From the NCBI GenBank assembly GCA_963691905.1, contig OY829893.1, forward strand, positions 1 to 64,000: a DNA stretch of 64,000 nt. Direction: 5' to 3'. A program made the position numbers and the translations under genes. This document shows, in pieces, positions 26,478-35,138 of the stretch (positions are counted from its first letter, which is position 1; each line of letters opens with the position of its first letter). Below the pieces are notes generated by a model. The model ran no database searches and was not told the DNA's origin. It saw only the letters and a list, made by a program, of their open reading frames with translations. This stretch comes from QGON01 sp963691905 (GTDB lineage Bacteria; Pseudomonadota; Gammaproteobacteria; Chromatiales; Chromatiaceae).

Positions 26478-27235
26478 TGCACCAGGTCTCCTGCCGTCAC
26501 ATCGCTGATATAGCGAATAGTGCCTGCGTGATCGGGTGTCGATACACGATTGAAACGCACCACCATATCAGCGAGGCCCGACACCAGTTGCTCGTCATGG
26601 GTCACCATCACGATCGCGGTTCCTTGAGCCTGCGCCAGTTCGCGAAAATGCTCGACCACATGCCGGGCCCGTTCCCGGTCGAGAGCCGCCGTCGGCTCAT
26701 CGGCCAACACCATCGCAGGGCCATGAGCCAAGGCACGCAGGATCGCTACCCGTTGGCGCTCGCCGCCGGAAAGCGTTGACGGCATCTTTTCTTCGTACCC
26801 CCCAAGGCCTAAACGCTCAAGGGCTGCGGAGATCGTCCGGCCCTCGGGTTTCCGCCCAAGCAGGCGCAGCGGAAGCCCGATGTTGTGGGACACATCCAGG
26901 AACGGGATCAGACCTCCGGTTTGCAGAACGTAGCCGATCGAGCGTCGACGCAAGGCGGCCAGCGGATCGTCGTTACCCTGCCGCCAGGTTTCGACGATAT
27001 CGACCGTGTCGACACCTCCCCCATCCGGCGAGAACAGGAACGTCCCGCCCGCGCTGGGCCGCAGGACGAGACCCAACAGATCCAGGAGGGTGCTCTTGCC
27101 CGAACCGCTCGCTCCGACCAAGGCCACGAACCGGCCGCGTTCGATACGCAGTTCTGGGACGACTAGCTCGAAGGTCCGCTCGCCGCCTCCCCGGTACCGT
27201 TTTACATCGCGAAGCCTGACGATGCCCGAAGTCAT
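26474..27235 (-). CDS. LolD/MacB-type ABC ATPase (TagT-like)
   Basis: 253-residue cytosolic ATPase. Walker A GASGSGKST near 40-48, Q-loop YVLQTGG near 101, signature LSGGERQRVAILRAL near 157-171, Walker B VLADEPTAALD, and the H-switch MVTHDEQL. It is the engine for the permease encoded next, with 4-base overlap. Starts 10 bases after the vWA gene stop, behind a GGGG ribosome site. Confidence 0.92.
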   Translation of the reverse strand: MTSGIVRLRDVKRYRGGGERTFELVVPELRIERGRFVALVGASGSGKSTLLDLLGLVLRPSAGGTFLFSPDGGGVDTVDIVETWRQGNDDPLAALRRRSIGYVLQTGGLIPFLDVSHNIGLPLRLLGRKPEGRTISAALERLGLGGYEEKMPSTLSGGERQRVAILRALAHGPAMVLADEPTAALDRERARHVVEHFRELAQAQGTAIVMVTHDEQLVSGLADMVVRFNRVSTPDHAGTIRYISDVTAGDLVQ

Positions 27236-27245
27236 GGCCCCGTAA

Positions 27246-29621
27246 TCACGGCAGCAATGTCAAGGGCAGGGCAGTCACCTTCTGAAGGTCATCTCCGCCT
27301 TCGTCCAGTTCGATCCAACGTCCGGAGTTATTGAAAATGTCCTGGTAACTCTTCAACTTGGATTTTAGACGCACTTCGAACAGGCGTTTGTCCGTCTCCG
27401 ACATTTCAGCCAATGCCCTGGGCTTCAAGCCAAGAACCTCGCTTCGATAGGGAAGAGCCGACACCCATTTAGGCAGAAACCCCTGTTCGCCGAGCGTTGC
27501 ATCCGCAGTGACATCCTGCCCGAGCGCGGTTTGTGCCGACACAGATTGCAGCGCGGTGTAGAAATCCATCCGGGCTTGTTTCGCGGTGACCATCGCATCG
27601 TAGATGGTTTGTGTCTGCCGGATGATGTTGTCCATGATCTGCCGGGATACCAGGACACGGATTTCAAGGCGTTGCGTGAACGAATCCTGAAGATCGAAGT
27701 CATGAACCCAGGCCATGAAATCCTTGCCGGGAGCGCCATCGGACCCAAGATACTCGATCACTGCGGCCCGGAAGACATTCTCAATCACCGCGACACCGGC
27801 CTCGGCTGAGTCCTTGTCGACGCCTTTGGGAACCTCGCTGCGGGGCAGCGCCTGGCCATCCTTGGCGAACCCCTTGGCGCCTTTGTTGTTGCCGGCGGCA
27901 ACGAGTTTACCCAGCTCCTCGACGACTTTTGCAATGCTGTCGAACTGAAAGGAAAGTTCCCCTATCCGGGTGACCTCGATCTCGTGCGAGCCTAGCTTCC
28001 CGTCCGCCTCGCTGGACTGATTGCGGCCCAGGATGGAGAACTGCTCGATTCCCACCGGCCAATCGGCGGCGGCTACACCGTCCTTGAGGTAGTAGGTCGA
28101 GATCAGCGTGTTCGACTGGTTGGCAATTTGCCGAAGGTGCTCGGGCGTCATGCCTGTGGAACTCTTCGTAGAACCGGCTTCATGGCCGCTCGCGTCGCCG
28201 ATCAACACGATCAGCCGGCGCACATTGCCGTCCTCGTTGGACTCGGTCGACCAGGGGCTTTGCAAGGCCAGCCGTACGCCCGCAAAAACATCCTCGCGCC
28301 ATTCGTCGCTCGTCACATCGGCCGCCAGCGGTTGGCCGCCGTTTTTCAGCAAGTCGCTCAGCCCGCCCGCATCGACCAGTTCCGGGGTAAAGTTCTTGGT
28401 CGTCCACTTCAAACCAGGGCTTATCTCCACACTGTCCCGGAACCCGATCAGACCGAACTTGGCGAAGTCGCCGGGACTGCCATTCTCGATCCTGCTCGCC
28501 AATTTGCCCGCCGCTTCGGCAACCTGATCGATATAAGGTTGCATACTGCCGGTCATATCGATCACAAACTTGATATCGACCCGCAGGTCCTTGATGTCGC
28601 GGCCATCCCGGCGAAGAGGTTCTTTCAAGACCTCGGAATCTTCAAGGGTCCCTTCACCCGGCTCTGCGCGGCTGCCCGGCACAGCGTTCATGATACGAAG
28701 ATAGTGGGAATCCTCATAGCGGGGTTCCGCCTCCCATTCCAGGATGGGCATGAGGTAGAACCTGTCATCGATATCGATGAACTCAGGGGGCTCCGTGGCG
28801 ATCACGCCGTCTGGTTTCTTCGACGCCGACAGAGTGTCGTAGAGCGCTTTGGCCCGGCCCACGCGGTCATTCGCCCGCACCACCCCTTCCTTGAGAGCCT
28901 CCCTGGTTTCGAATTGCAGGACTGGCATGCGGCGATCGGTCCCCGTGCCCGGATGCAGGAAGGCAACAAGCAGCGCCTGACGCCATTCCATAACGTCGGC
29001 CGCTTTCATCCAGCCGATCGGGGTCGTCGCAGTGTAGCCGACCCGATACCATCCCTTCGGCGCGACCGGATCGGAGAAATCGAGATCCTTGCGCTCAAAG
29101 ACGAACGCCGGTTGGAAGGCCGCGACGGCGTCGGAGCGGATCGTCCCCTTCTCGTCCGCATCAGCATAAAGAGGCGTTGCTGTTCGTGTAATGATTCTCA
29201 GCGACTGCGCCGTCTGATCGACGATGCAGGGTGTGCGCCCACCCGCGCAGGTAATGCCGGACGGCACGAAAGTCGGAACGTCGCCGGTGTCGGCATTCCG
29301 TTGCGCATCCATATCTCCAGGTGCCGATTCCGCCCCATCCTCTCCGGAATTGGCGGTACCGCCAGCAGGTGGGACAGGCTCCTTCGGCGGGAGCTGCTCA
29401 GGTACCGAGGCGCCGTTCTCCGGGGCTGTTTCGCTCGGTTGCGCCGGCTCCTTCAAAGTTTCCCCTGATTGCGGGGTCAACGGTGCAGTCTGCGCGCCCG
29501 CGTCGTCCTCATTTTCCGCAGCAAGACTCGTCCCGCCAACGAAAAACACCAGGACGGCCGCGACGGCAACGGACCTCAGCCAGGCCACACCCTTCCCCTC
29601 TGCTTTCGATATCCTTCGCAT
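27246..29621 (-). CDS. Secreted vWA protein like the periplasmic half of PpkA
   Basis: 791 residues from the ATG at 29621 (GGGGAG site; longer frame lacks a signal). Signal peptide about 1-33; Pro/Glu/Ala-rich linker about 34-130; a domain at about 140-260 with RTATPLYADAD, AAFQPAFVFERK and GWMKAADVMEWRQALLVAF, which resembles the region between membrane and vWA in T6SS kinase PpkA. Then a vWA domain with the MIDAS motif DMTGSM (Asp355), EDVFAGVRLAL and LIVLIGDASGH. The C-terminus (about 580-791) is helical. No kinase domain is present and none is encoded nearby. I infer a free periplasmic sensor of the TagQRST-PpkA type; a surface adhesin-like vWA is the alternative. Confidence 0.85.
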   Translation of the reverse strand: MRRISKAEGKGVAWLRSVAVAAVLVFFVGGTSLAAENEDDAGAQTAPLTPQSGETLKEPAQPSETAPENGASVPEQLPPKEPVPPAGGTANSGEDGAESAPGDMDAQRNADTGDVPTFVPSGITCAGGRTPCIVDQTAQSLRIITRTATPLYADADEKGTIRSDAVAAFQPAFVFERKDLDFSDPVAPKGWYRVGYTATTPIGWMKAADVMEWRQALLVAFLHPGTGTDRRMPVLQFETREALKEGVVRANDRVGRAKALYDTLSASKKPDGVIATEPPEFIDIDDRFYLMPILEWEAEPRYEDSHYLRIMNAVPGSRAEPGEGTLEDSEVLKEPLRRDGRDIKDLRVDIKFVIDMTGSMQPYIDQVAEAAGKLASRIENGSPGDFAKFGLIGFRDSVEISPGLKWTTKNFTPELVDAGGLSDLLKNGGQPLAADVTSDEWREDVFAGVRLALQSPWSTESNEDGNVRRLIVLIGDASGHEAGSTKSSTGMTPEHLRQIANQSNTLISTYYLKDGVAAADWPVGIEQFSILGRNQSSEADGKLGSHEIEVTRIGELSFQFDSIAKVVEELGKLVAAGNNKGAKGFAKDGQALPRSEVPKGVDKDSAEAGVAVIENVFRAAVIEYLGSDGAPGKDFMAWVHDFDLQDSFTQRLEIRVLVSRQIMDNIIRQTQTIYDAMVTAKQARMDFYTALQSVSAQTALGQDVTADATLGEQGFLPKWVSALPYRSEVLGLKPRALAEMSETDKRLFEVRLKSKLKSYQDIFNNSGRWIELDEGGDDLQKVTALPLTLLP

Positions 29622-29716
29622 TGTATCTCCCCGATTTGAAATAATTTTGTAACGCACATAAACCTCTAACCGCCTGATTCCAAACGCCTGAATCGTCCTG
29701 CCCCGTCCAACGGGTT

Positions 29717-31156
29717 TCACGGGACGAGGGAAAGTGTCATCTTTCGATCTTTGCGGCAAAGGACGACCGGAACCTCGAGGCGCCGGCCGTTCAAGCTCTT
29801 GTCCAGGGTCTGAAGATCGTTGATTCCTTTACTGTCCACGGCCGTGACGATATCCCCCACCTGAAGCCGGTTCTTGCCGACCGCCTTCTTTTCGTCGACG
29901 TAGGCGACCGAGACGCCCCTGCATGTATCACGTCGGTCAAAGCGTTTCGGTTGCTCGGTGAACACTGCATGAAAGTGGTGGGTGAACTGGAGGTACTGCT
30001 TCGTCTTCCCTTTCGGTTTCAACTCGTGCCTGGCTGAAAACGAGAGGTACGCACGGTGGGCAGCACCATCGCGCATGAAGACCAGCGGATAGCGGTTGTC
30101 GGCCTCGACCATAGACACGAAATTCACAATATCATGGAGGTTATCGATGCGCTCTTCCCCGGCTCCCGTGATGATATCGCCTTTTCGGATTCCCGCATTG
30201 AAGAACGGCGAACCGGGCTTAATCTCCATGACAAAAACACCACTGTCGACGGACACCTTCAACTCTTTAAGCAGTATTTTGCGAACAGATTTATCAGCCA
30301 TCAATTTGGCGAGGGAGGCGCCTTTCTCCAACCCATGGTAGGCCCGGCGCAGACGCCCGTTCTCGATCAAACGCTCAATCACCCGAACCACGATATCGGA
30401 GGGCACTGCGAAACCGATGCCATCGATAGTGCGTTTCCCTTTTTTGGAGATCTCCAGCGTGTTGATCCCAACAATGCGGCCGGCCGTATCCAGCAGCGGT
30501 CCCCCGCTGTTTCCCCCGTTGATTGCCGCGTCCGTCTGGATGAACGCTTCAATACCACCTTTCCCCAGGCTCCTCTTGGTCGCACTGACGATTCCCATGG
30601 AGTACGAAAAATCAAGATCGATGGGCGAACCGGCCGCGAACACAATATCGCCCGTCCTGACGGTCGAGGAATCGACGAAACTCAGCGCCTGCGCGGGGGA
30701 CTCATTGAGTTGCACGACGGCGATATCCGTCATCTCGTCGGCACCGATCAGGTGTGCCGAAGCCTTGCGTCCATCGGATAGCAGCACGGTCAGCTTTTCG
30801 GCACCTTCGACCACGTGGTGGTTGGTGACTGCCAGACGGCGCGCTGCATCGAAGAATACCCCGGAGCCTTGACTCACTGGCACTAGACGAGACTTTTTCT
30901 TCTTTGTCTTTTTATCTTTGTATTCAACCTTCTGCCAATTGTCGACCCTGATGATGGCACCAACCGTTGCATCCACAAGATCGGCATAGCTGTGAATTCC
31001 GCGACGCTTGTCGAACGGCGCACGAAACTGCCCCGGTTTCGGTGCTTCGACGGTCAAGGCTCCCCAGGATGACATGCTCGGGAAAATCCCGGCCATCAGT
31101 ACCAAGAGACACAACAACGCTTTTACCGGGTGCCGGGAGATGCGGAAATTAGCCAT
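29717..31156 (-). CDS. Secreted trypsin-like protease with two PDZ-like regions
   Basis: 479-residue DegP/HtrA-like serine protease. Signal peptide about 1-33; protease domain about 55-270 with the full triad His114 (VTNHHVV), Asp144 (MTDIAVV) and Ser217 (GGNSGGPLL). A first PDZ region at about 300-375 (SGVFVMEIKPGSPFFNAGI) and a second, less usual one at about 405-479 (GVSVAYVDEKKAVGK, LQVGDIVTAVDSKG). A Lys-rich insertion (KKTKKKKSR) precedes the His. First gene of the island operon and transcribed with the vWA and Tag-like genes, so it may cut or be switched on by them. It could also be a general periplasmic quality-control protease. Confidence 0.88.
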   Translation of the reverse strand: MANFRISRHPVKALLCLLVLMAGIFPSMSSWGALTVEAPKPGQFRAPFDKRRGIHSYADLVDATVGAIIRVDNWQKVEYKDKKTKKKKSRLVPVSQGSGVFFDAARRLAVTNHHVVEGAEKLTVLLSDGRKASAHLIGADEMTDIAVVQLNESPAQALSFVDSSTVRTGDIVFAAGSPIDLDFSYSMGIVSATKRSLGKGGIEAFIQTDAAINGGNSGGPLLDTAGRIVGINTLEISKKGKRTIDGIGFAVPSDIVVRVIERLIENGRLRRAYHGLEKGASLAKLMADKSVRKILLKELKVSVDSGVFVMEIKPGSPFFNAGIRKGDIITGAGEERIDNLHDIVNFVSMVEADNRYPLVFMRDGAAHRAYLSFSARHELKPKGKTKQYLQFTHHFHAVFTEQPKRFDRRDTCRGVSVAYVDEKKAVGKNRLQVGDIVTAVDSKGINDLQTLDKSLNGRRLEVPVVLCRKDRKMTLSLVP

Positions 31157-31206
31157 GAAGGACCTTCAAAAAGTTAAGTTACTGATTGTTAGTTTTTCTA
31201 TAGACA

Positions 31207-31536
31207 CTATTTGGCAATTCCTTTCGCCATGAAATGTGTTGCATTTATATTGGTGCTTCTGTAAATCGGCCACCACTGATCCTCTTCAATTTTTCGTAAC
31301 TGGTTTTTGCCAAACCCGGTGCGAATTTCCAAACCTTTTTTGGTTTTCATAGGACCAATAAAATTAACTACGGTCTCGTGGCTTTTCAGCGAAACGCCTT
31401 GCCAGTCGCGCGCGATGGGGCAGAACAAACGATGTTCTATCTTGTTCCACTTGACTGGTTTGGGGGGAGGATTGCAGCGCAACTCGATGAGTAATTTATG
31501 CTCCTTGCGCGCTCGCTGACGAAGCGCTTCATCCAT
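31207..31536 (-). pseudogene. ISAzo13-type transposase, C-terminal remnant
   Basis: 109-codon frame with WNKIEHRLFCPIARDW, SHETVVNFIG and KTKKGLEIRT, which are the C-terminal DDE part of ISAzo13-family transposases (about 400 residues when whole). The N-terminal two-thirds is missing and the last residues deviate from the family. It sits at the upstream edge of the Tag-like island, same strand, and marks past mobile-element activity at this junction. Confidence 0.75.
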
Positions 31537-31848
31537 ATCTTATGAGGGAAGAATGTTTCCCGAGTTTGTATTACATGACGCAGGCAGAGTATGAATTTAA
31601 CACCTACATGTCAACCCGTTACAAATCAAAGAGCAGAGCTACCGCGCCAATAAACTGCTGGGCATCCGCATAGTGTTAACAAGCCTGGTAAATTATGACG
31701 AAGAAAATGGATCACAGCCAACTTTGTTGCATTTCTACCACTGTAGCAATAATCAAAAAAATGGCTATGAACCTTTGATTCACCCTGAAAATGGCGGTAT
31801 TATCTATCGCCTTTCCCCTCGATTTTCGGACTCGATCCCGTCGTCGAT
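31537..31848. other. Spacer between island edge and dusB
   Basis: About 310 bases, visibly more AT-rich than the flanking genes. No supported gene. The dusB-fis promoter must lie here, and this stretch may hold leftover island or IS sequence. I see no clear inverted repeats. Confidence 0.5.
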
Positions 31849-32835
31849 ATGCACATCGGACCCTACAGGCTGGAAAACAATCTCCTGTTGGCGCCGATGG
31901 CCGGAGTGACCGATCGACCCTTCCGCCAGCTTTGCCGGCGGCATGGCGCAGGACTCGCTGTTTCCGAGATGGTTTCAGCCGACTCATCGCTCTGGGGCAG
32001 CCGTAAAACGCTGCGGCGACTCGATCACGAGGGGGAGACCGGCCCCATTGCGGTGCAGATCCTCGGATCTGACCCACAAACGATGGCGAAGGCGGCACGG
32101 GCAAACGTCGCCAATGGCGCCCAGATCATCGATATCAACATGGGTTGCCCGGCAAAAAAGGTTTGTAAGGCGTCGGCGGGCTCGGCACTGCTGCAGGATG
32201 AGGCCCTGGTCGATGACATACTGCAGGCAACGGTTGCTGCCGTCGAGGTGCCGGTAACGCTGAAGATCCGCACCGGATGGGATCAGCAGAACCGAAACGG
32301 GATGCGCATTGCTCAGATCGCTGAAGCGGCGGGCATACAGGCGCTGGCGGTCCATGGCCGTACCAGGGCCTGCAAATTTTCGGGTGATGCGGAATATGAC
32401 ACCATCCGCGCCATCAAAGAGTCAGTCACCATCCCGGTGATTGCGAATGGGGATATTAGAACACCGGAGAAAGCACATAAAGTGCTTGAGGCAACCGGTG
32501 CTGACGGAATCATGATCGGCCGGGCGGCCCAGGGAAGACCCTGGATCTTTCGCGAGATCGATCACTATTTGAAGACCGGCGAAAAGCTGGCCGAGCCCTC
32601 TCCCTCTTGGGTGAAGGCGTTACTGTTGGAACATCTGCAGACACTCTATGATTTCTATGGGGAACATCAGGGTGTTCGCATTGCCCGCAAGCATATTGCG
32701 TGGTACAGCAAAGCCCATAGAGGCGGCGCTGAGTTTAGAAAAACGATAAATGACTCGGAATCAGCGGATGAGCAACTGCAGCTTATCCACGGTTTTTTCG
32801 ATAGTAAGACAAGCACGGGGAGCTTGGCGGCATGA
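31849..32835 (+). CDS. dusB: tRNA-dihydrouridine synthase B
   Basis: 328-residue FMN enzyme that reduces uridine to dihydrouridine in tRNA. TIM-barrel with APMAGVTDRPFRQLCRRHG, INMGCPAKKVCKASAGSALL (catalytic Cys), VHGRTRACKFSG and GRAAQGRPWIF. Overlaps fis by 4 bases, the standard dusB-fis operon of gammaproteobacteria, in which fis translation depends on dusB. Confidence 0.97.
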   Translation: MHIGPYRLENNLLLAPMAGVTDRPFRQLCRRHGAGLAVSEMVSADSSLWGSRKTLRRLDHEGETGPIAVQILGSDPQTMAKAARANVANGAQIIDINMGCPAKKVCKASAGSALLQDEALVDDILQATVAAVEVPVTLKIRTGWDQQNRNGMRIAQIAEAAGIQALAVHGRTRACKFSGDAEYDTIRAIKESVTIPVIANGDIRTPEKAHKVLEATGADGIMIGRAAQGRPWIFREIDHYLKTGEKLAEPSPSWVKALLLEHLQTLYDFYGEHQGVRIARKHIAWYSKAHRGGAEFRKTINDSESADEQLQLIHGFFDSKTSTGSLAA

Positions 32836-33128
32836 ATATGGAAGCAGGTATGTTCCGGAGTGACAGTGATTCCACACTGACAGTCACGCACAGCAAAAAA
32901 AGCGAGCCTCTGCGTCAATGTGTGCAGGATGCGATGCAACGCTACTTCAGCCATCTCGACGGGCACGGCACAAGCAACCTCTACCGCATGGTAATGAATG
33001 AGGTTGAGGCGCCTCTGTTGGAGAGCGTCATGGAATATGCCGGCGGCAACCAGACCCGCGCAGCCGCTATTCTCGGTATCAGCCGCAGCACCTTGCGCAA
33101 AAAACTCTCGCTCTACGACCTGGATTGA
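32832..33128 (+). CDS. fis: Nucleoid protein Fis
   Basis: 98-residue DNA-bending global regulator. C-terminal helix-turn-helix GNQTRAAAILGISRSTLRKK and the central dimer helices are typical; the N-terminal about 25 residues are variable. Start overlaps dusB by 4 bases. Presence of dusB-fis here, 10 kb from prmA, defines the site of the inserted island. Confidence 0.96.
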   Translation: MNMEAGMFRSDSDSTLTVTHSKKSEPLRQCVQDAMQRYFSHLDGHGTSNLYRMVMNEVEAPLLESVMEYAGGNQTRAAAILGISRSTLRKKLSLYDLD

Positions 33129-33159
33129 ACCCGCCGATATTGTCCCGTGAACAACGAAA

Positions 33160-33233
33160 TGTAGGATGTGCTGAGCGTAGCGATGCGCATCTGGCGCAAT
33201 CGATGCGGTTCGTTTCACTCACCGCATCCTACA
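33160..33233. repeat. Intergenic palindrome, TGTAGGATG family
   Basis: Outer arms TGTAGGATGTG (33160-33170) and CCGCATCCTACA (33222-33233), with internal GCGATGCGCAT and CGATGCGGTT pieces. It lies between fis and purH. The TAGGATGCG core with this layout is a common proteobacterial intergenic repeat. Confidence 0.75.
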
Positions 33234-33308
33234 CATTATCTTCAAGACGCCCTGGTGAATAAATAGTTACCCTTTCATTAACCTTCCAAACAAACGGATA
33301 GACCTATC

Positions 33309-34868
33309 ATGTCTTCGATTACCCGCGCCCTGATCAGCGTTTCCGATAAGACCGGCATCGTGGAATTCGCCCGCAGCCTGGCCGAAAAAAACGTTGAAAT
33401 CCTCTCCACCGGCGGCACTGCCAAGCTGCTTACCGACAACAATGTCCCAGTCATCGAGGTCTCCGAATACACCGGTTTCCCGGAGATGATGGATGGGCGG
33501 GTCAAGACCCTGCACCCCAAGATTCACGGCGGCATTCTTGGCCGGCGCGGCACCGACGACCTGGTAATGAAAGAGAACGGTATCGGAAATATCGACCTGA
33601 TCGTGGTCAACCTCTATCCCTTTGAGCAGACCGTGGCCAATCCCGACTGCGATCTGCCGACCGCAATCGAGAATATCGACATCGGTGGCCCCACCATGCT
33701 TCGCGCCGCCGCCAAGAACCACAAGGATGTCACCGTGGTGGTGGACGCCGCTGACTATGCGCGGATTCTGGAGGAGATGGACGGCAACAACGGCGATATC
33801 TCCGCTGCCACCCGCTTTGACCTGGCGGTAAAGACCTTCGAACACACCGCCCGTTACGATGCAGCCATCGCCAACTATCTGGGCGCCCGCACCGGCGAAG
33901 AGGTGGCAGACTTTCCCCGCACATTCTCCATGCAGTTCAAGCAGGTGCAGACCATGCGTTATGGAGAGAATCCGCATCAAAAGGCGGCCTTCTTCGTTGA
34001 ACACGAGGTCGACGAGGCGTGCATCGCCACCGCCAGACAGATCCAGGGCAAGGAGCTCTCCTACAACAACATCGGCGATACCGACGCCGCCCTGGAGTGC
34101 GTGAAGAACTTTGACGAGGATCCCGCCTGCGTCATCGTCAAACACGCCAACCCCTGCGGCGTGGCCTTCGGCGATAATCTGCTCGAAGCCTATGATCGCG
34201 CCTACAGCACCGATCCGGAATCCGCCTTCGGCGGCATCATCGCCTTCAACGGCGAACTTGACGGCGAGACTGCCCAGGCCATCGTCGACCGGCAGTTCGT
34301 CGAGGTGATCATCGCGCCCAAACTCTCCGCCGCCGCCATCGAAGCGGTCAGCAGCAAGAAGAATGTGCGCCTGCTGGAGTGTGGCGAGTGGAATGTCGAA
34401 GCCCTGCACCGCACCGAGTTCAAGCGCGTCAACGGCGGCCTGCTGGTACAAGATGCCGACCTGCAACTCACCAACGAGATCAAGGTCGTCACCGAACGCC
34501 AGCCCACCGATGAGGAGATGCGCGATCTGCTCTTTACCTGGCGCGTCGCCAAGTTCGTCAAATCCAACGCCATCGTCTACGGCAGGAACGGCATGACCAT
34601 CGGTGTCGGCGCCGGTCAGATGAGCCGCATCAACTCCGCCCGCATCGCCGGCATCAAAGCGGAACATGCAGGCCTGGAAGTGAAGGGTTCCGTGATGGCA
34701 TCCGACGCCTTCTTCCCCTTCCGGGACGGCATCGACAACGCCGCAGAAGCCGGCATCGTCGCAGTTATCCAGCCCGGTGGCTCAATGCGCGACGACGAGG
34801 CGATCGCTGCCGCGAACGAACACGGCATGGCCATGGTCTTTACCGGCATGCGTCACTTCCGTCATTAA
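33309..34868 (+). CDS. purH: Bifunctional AICAR formyltransferase / IMP cyclohydrolase
   Basis: 519-residue enzyme for the last two steps of de novo IMP synthesis. N-terminal MGS-like cyclohydrolase (1-~195) with LISVSDKTGIVEFAR and ILSTGGTAKLL; C-terminal formyltransferase with MRYGENPHQKAAF, KHANPCG and SDAFFPFRDGID. Full family length. purD, its usual partner, follows after a lpxA-like and a DUF4332 gene. Confidence 0.98.
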   Translation: MSSITRALISVSDKTGIVEFARSLAEKNVEILSTGGTAKLLTDNNVPVIEVSEYTGFPEMMDGRVKTLHPKIHGGILGRRGTDDLVMKENGIGNIDLIVVNLYPFEQTVANPDCDLPTAIENIDIGGPTMLRAAAKNHKDVTVVVDAADYARILEEMDGNNGDISAATRFDLAVKTFEHTARYDAAIANYLGARTGEEVADFPRTFSMQFKQVQTMRYGENPHQKAAFFVEHEVDEACIATARQIQGKELSYNNIGDTDAALECVKNFDEDPACVIVKHANPCGVAFGDNLLEAYDRAYSTDPESAFGGIIAFNGELDGETAQAIVDRQFVEVIIAPKLSAAAIEAVSSKKNVRLLECGEWNVEALHRTEFKRVNGGLLVQDADLQLTNEIKVVTERQPTDEEMRDLLFTWRVAKFVKSNAIVYGRNGMTIGVGAGQMSRINSARIAGIKAEHAGLEVKGSVMASDAFFPFRDGIDNAAEAGIVAVIQPGGSMRDDEAIAAANEHGMAMVFTGMRHFRH

Positions 34869-34908
34869 ATCCCAGACTGGCATATGACAATTTAACCGCA
34901 AAGCTCTG

Positions 34909-34974
34909 GTAGGGTGTGCCGTGCGCACCATGATTGCTGTAGCCGCTTATTCTGGTGCGCACGGCGCACCCTAC
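34909..34974. repeat. Intergenic palindrome, GTAGGGTGCGC family
   Basis: 22-base arms (34909-34930 and 34953-34974) with a single mismatch and a 22-base loop. This GTAGGGTG...CACCCTAC hairpin is a widespread intergenic repeat in proteobacteria. It may also end purH transcripts, but has no T-run. Confidence 0.85.
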
Positions 34975-35038
34975 GTTCTGTTATGAAGAGCGGGCATGAA
35001 ACCGCGGAGTCGTTCGTTTGAGATGATGCCCAAAAAGC

Positions 35039-35067
35039 TGTCATTTCTCCCAACGGTCGAGATGACA
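35039..35067. repeat. Short palindromic repeat, TGTCATTTCTCCC family
   Basis: 29-base element: TGTCATTTCTCCCAACGGTC followed by GAGATGACA. It matches 58915-58943 with two differences. The ends (TGTCAT/ATGACA) are inverted repeats. Confidence 0.65.
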
Positions 35068-35138
35068 AAAATATTTTTCAGACCCTGAGCGTCAGCCTTT
35101 TGCGTTCTTCGCGCCCTTTTCGGTTAAGCATAGACTTC

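Noticed and set aside
28128..29468. 446-codon plus-strand open frame
   Set aside because: Antisense to the vWA gene, rich in Arg/His as is usual for such shadows.
21495..31156. vWA-MoxR-VMAP type conflict (defence) system
   Set aside because: vWA, trypsin and SUMF1 domains do occur in those systems, but here the proteins have Sec signals or a lipobox and come with a MacB-type ABC transporter; there is no MoxR or STAND ATPase.
31673..31909. 78-codon plus-strand frame before dusB
   Set aside because: Overlaps dusB in another frame and resembles no protein.
33267..34667. 466-codon minus-strand open frame
   Set aside because: Antisense to purH with no motif; a shadow of a GC-rich gene.
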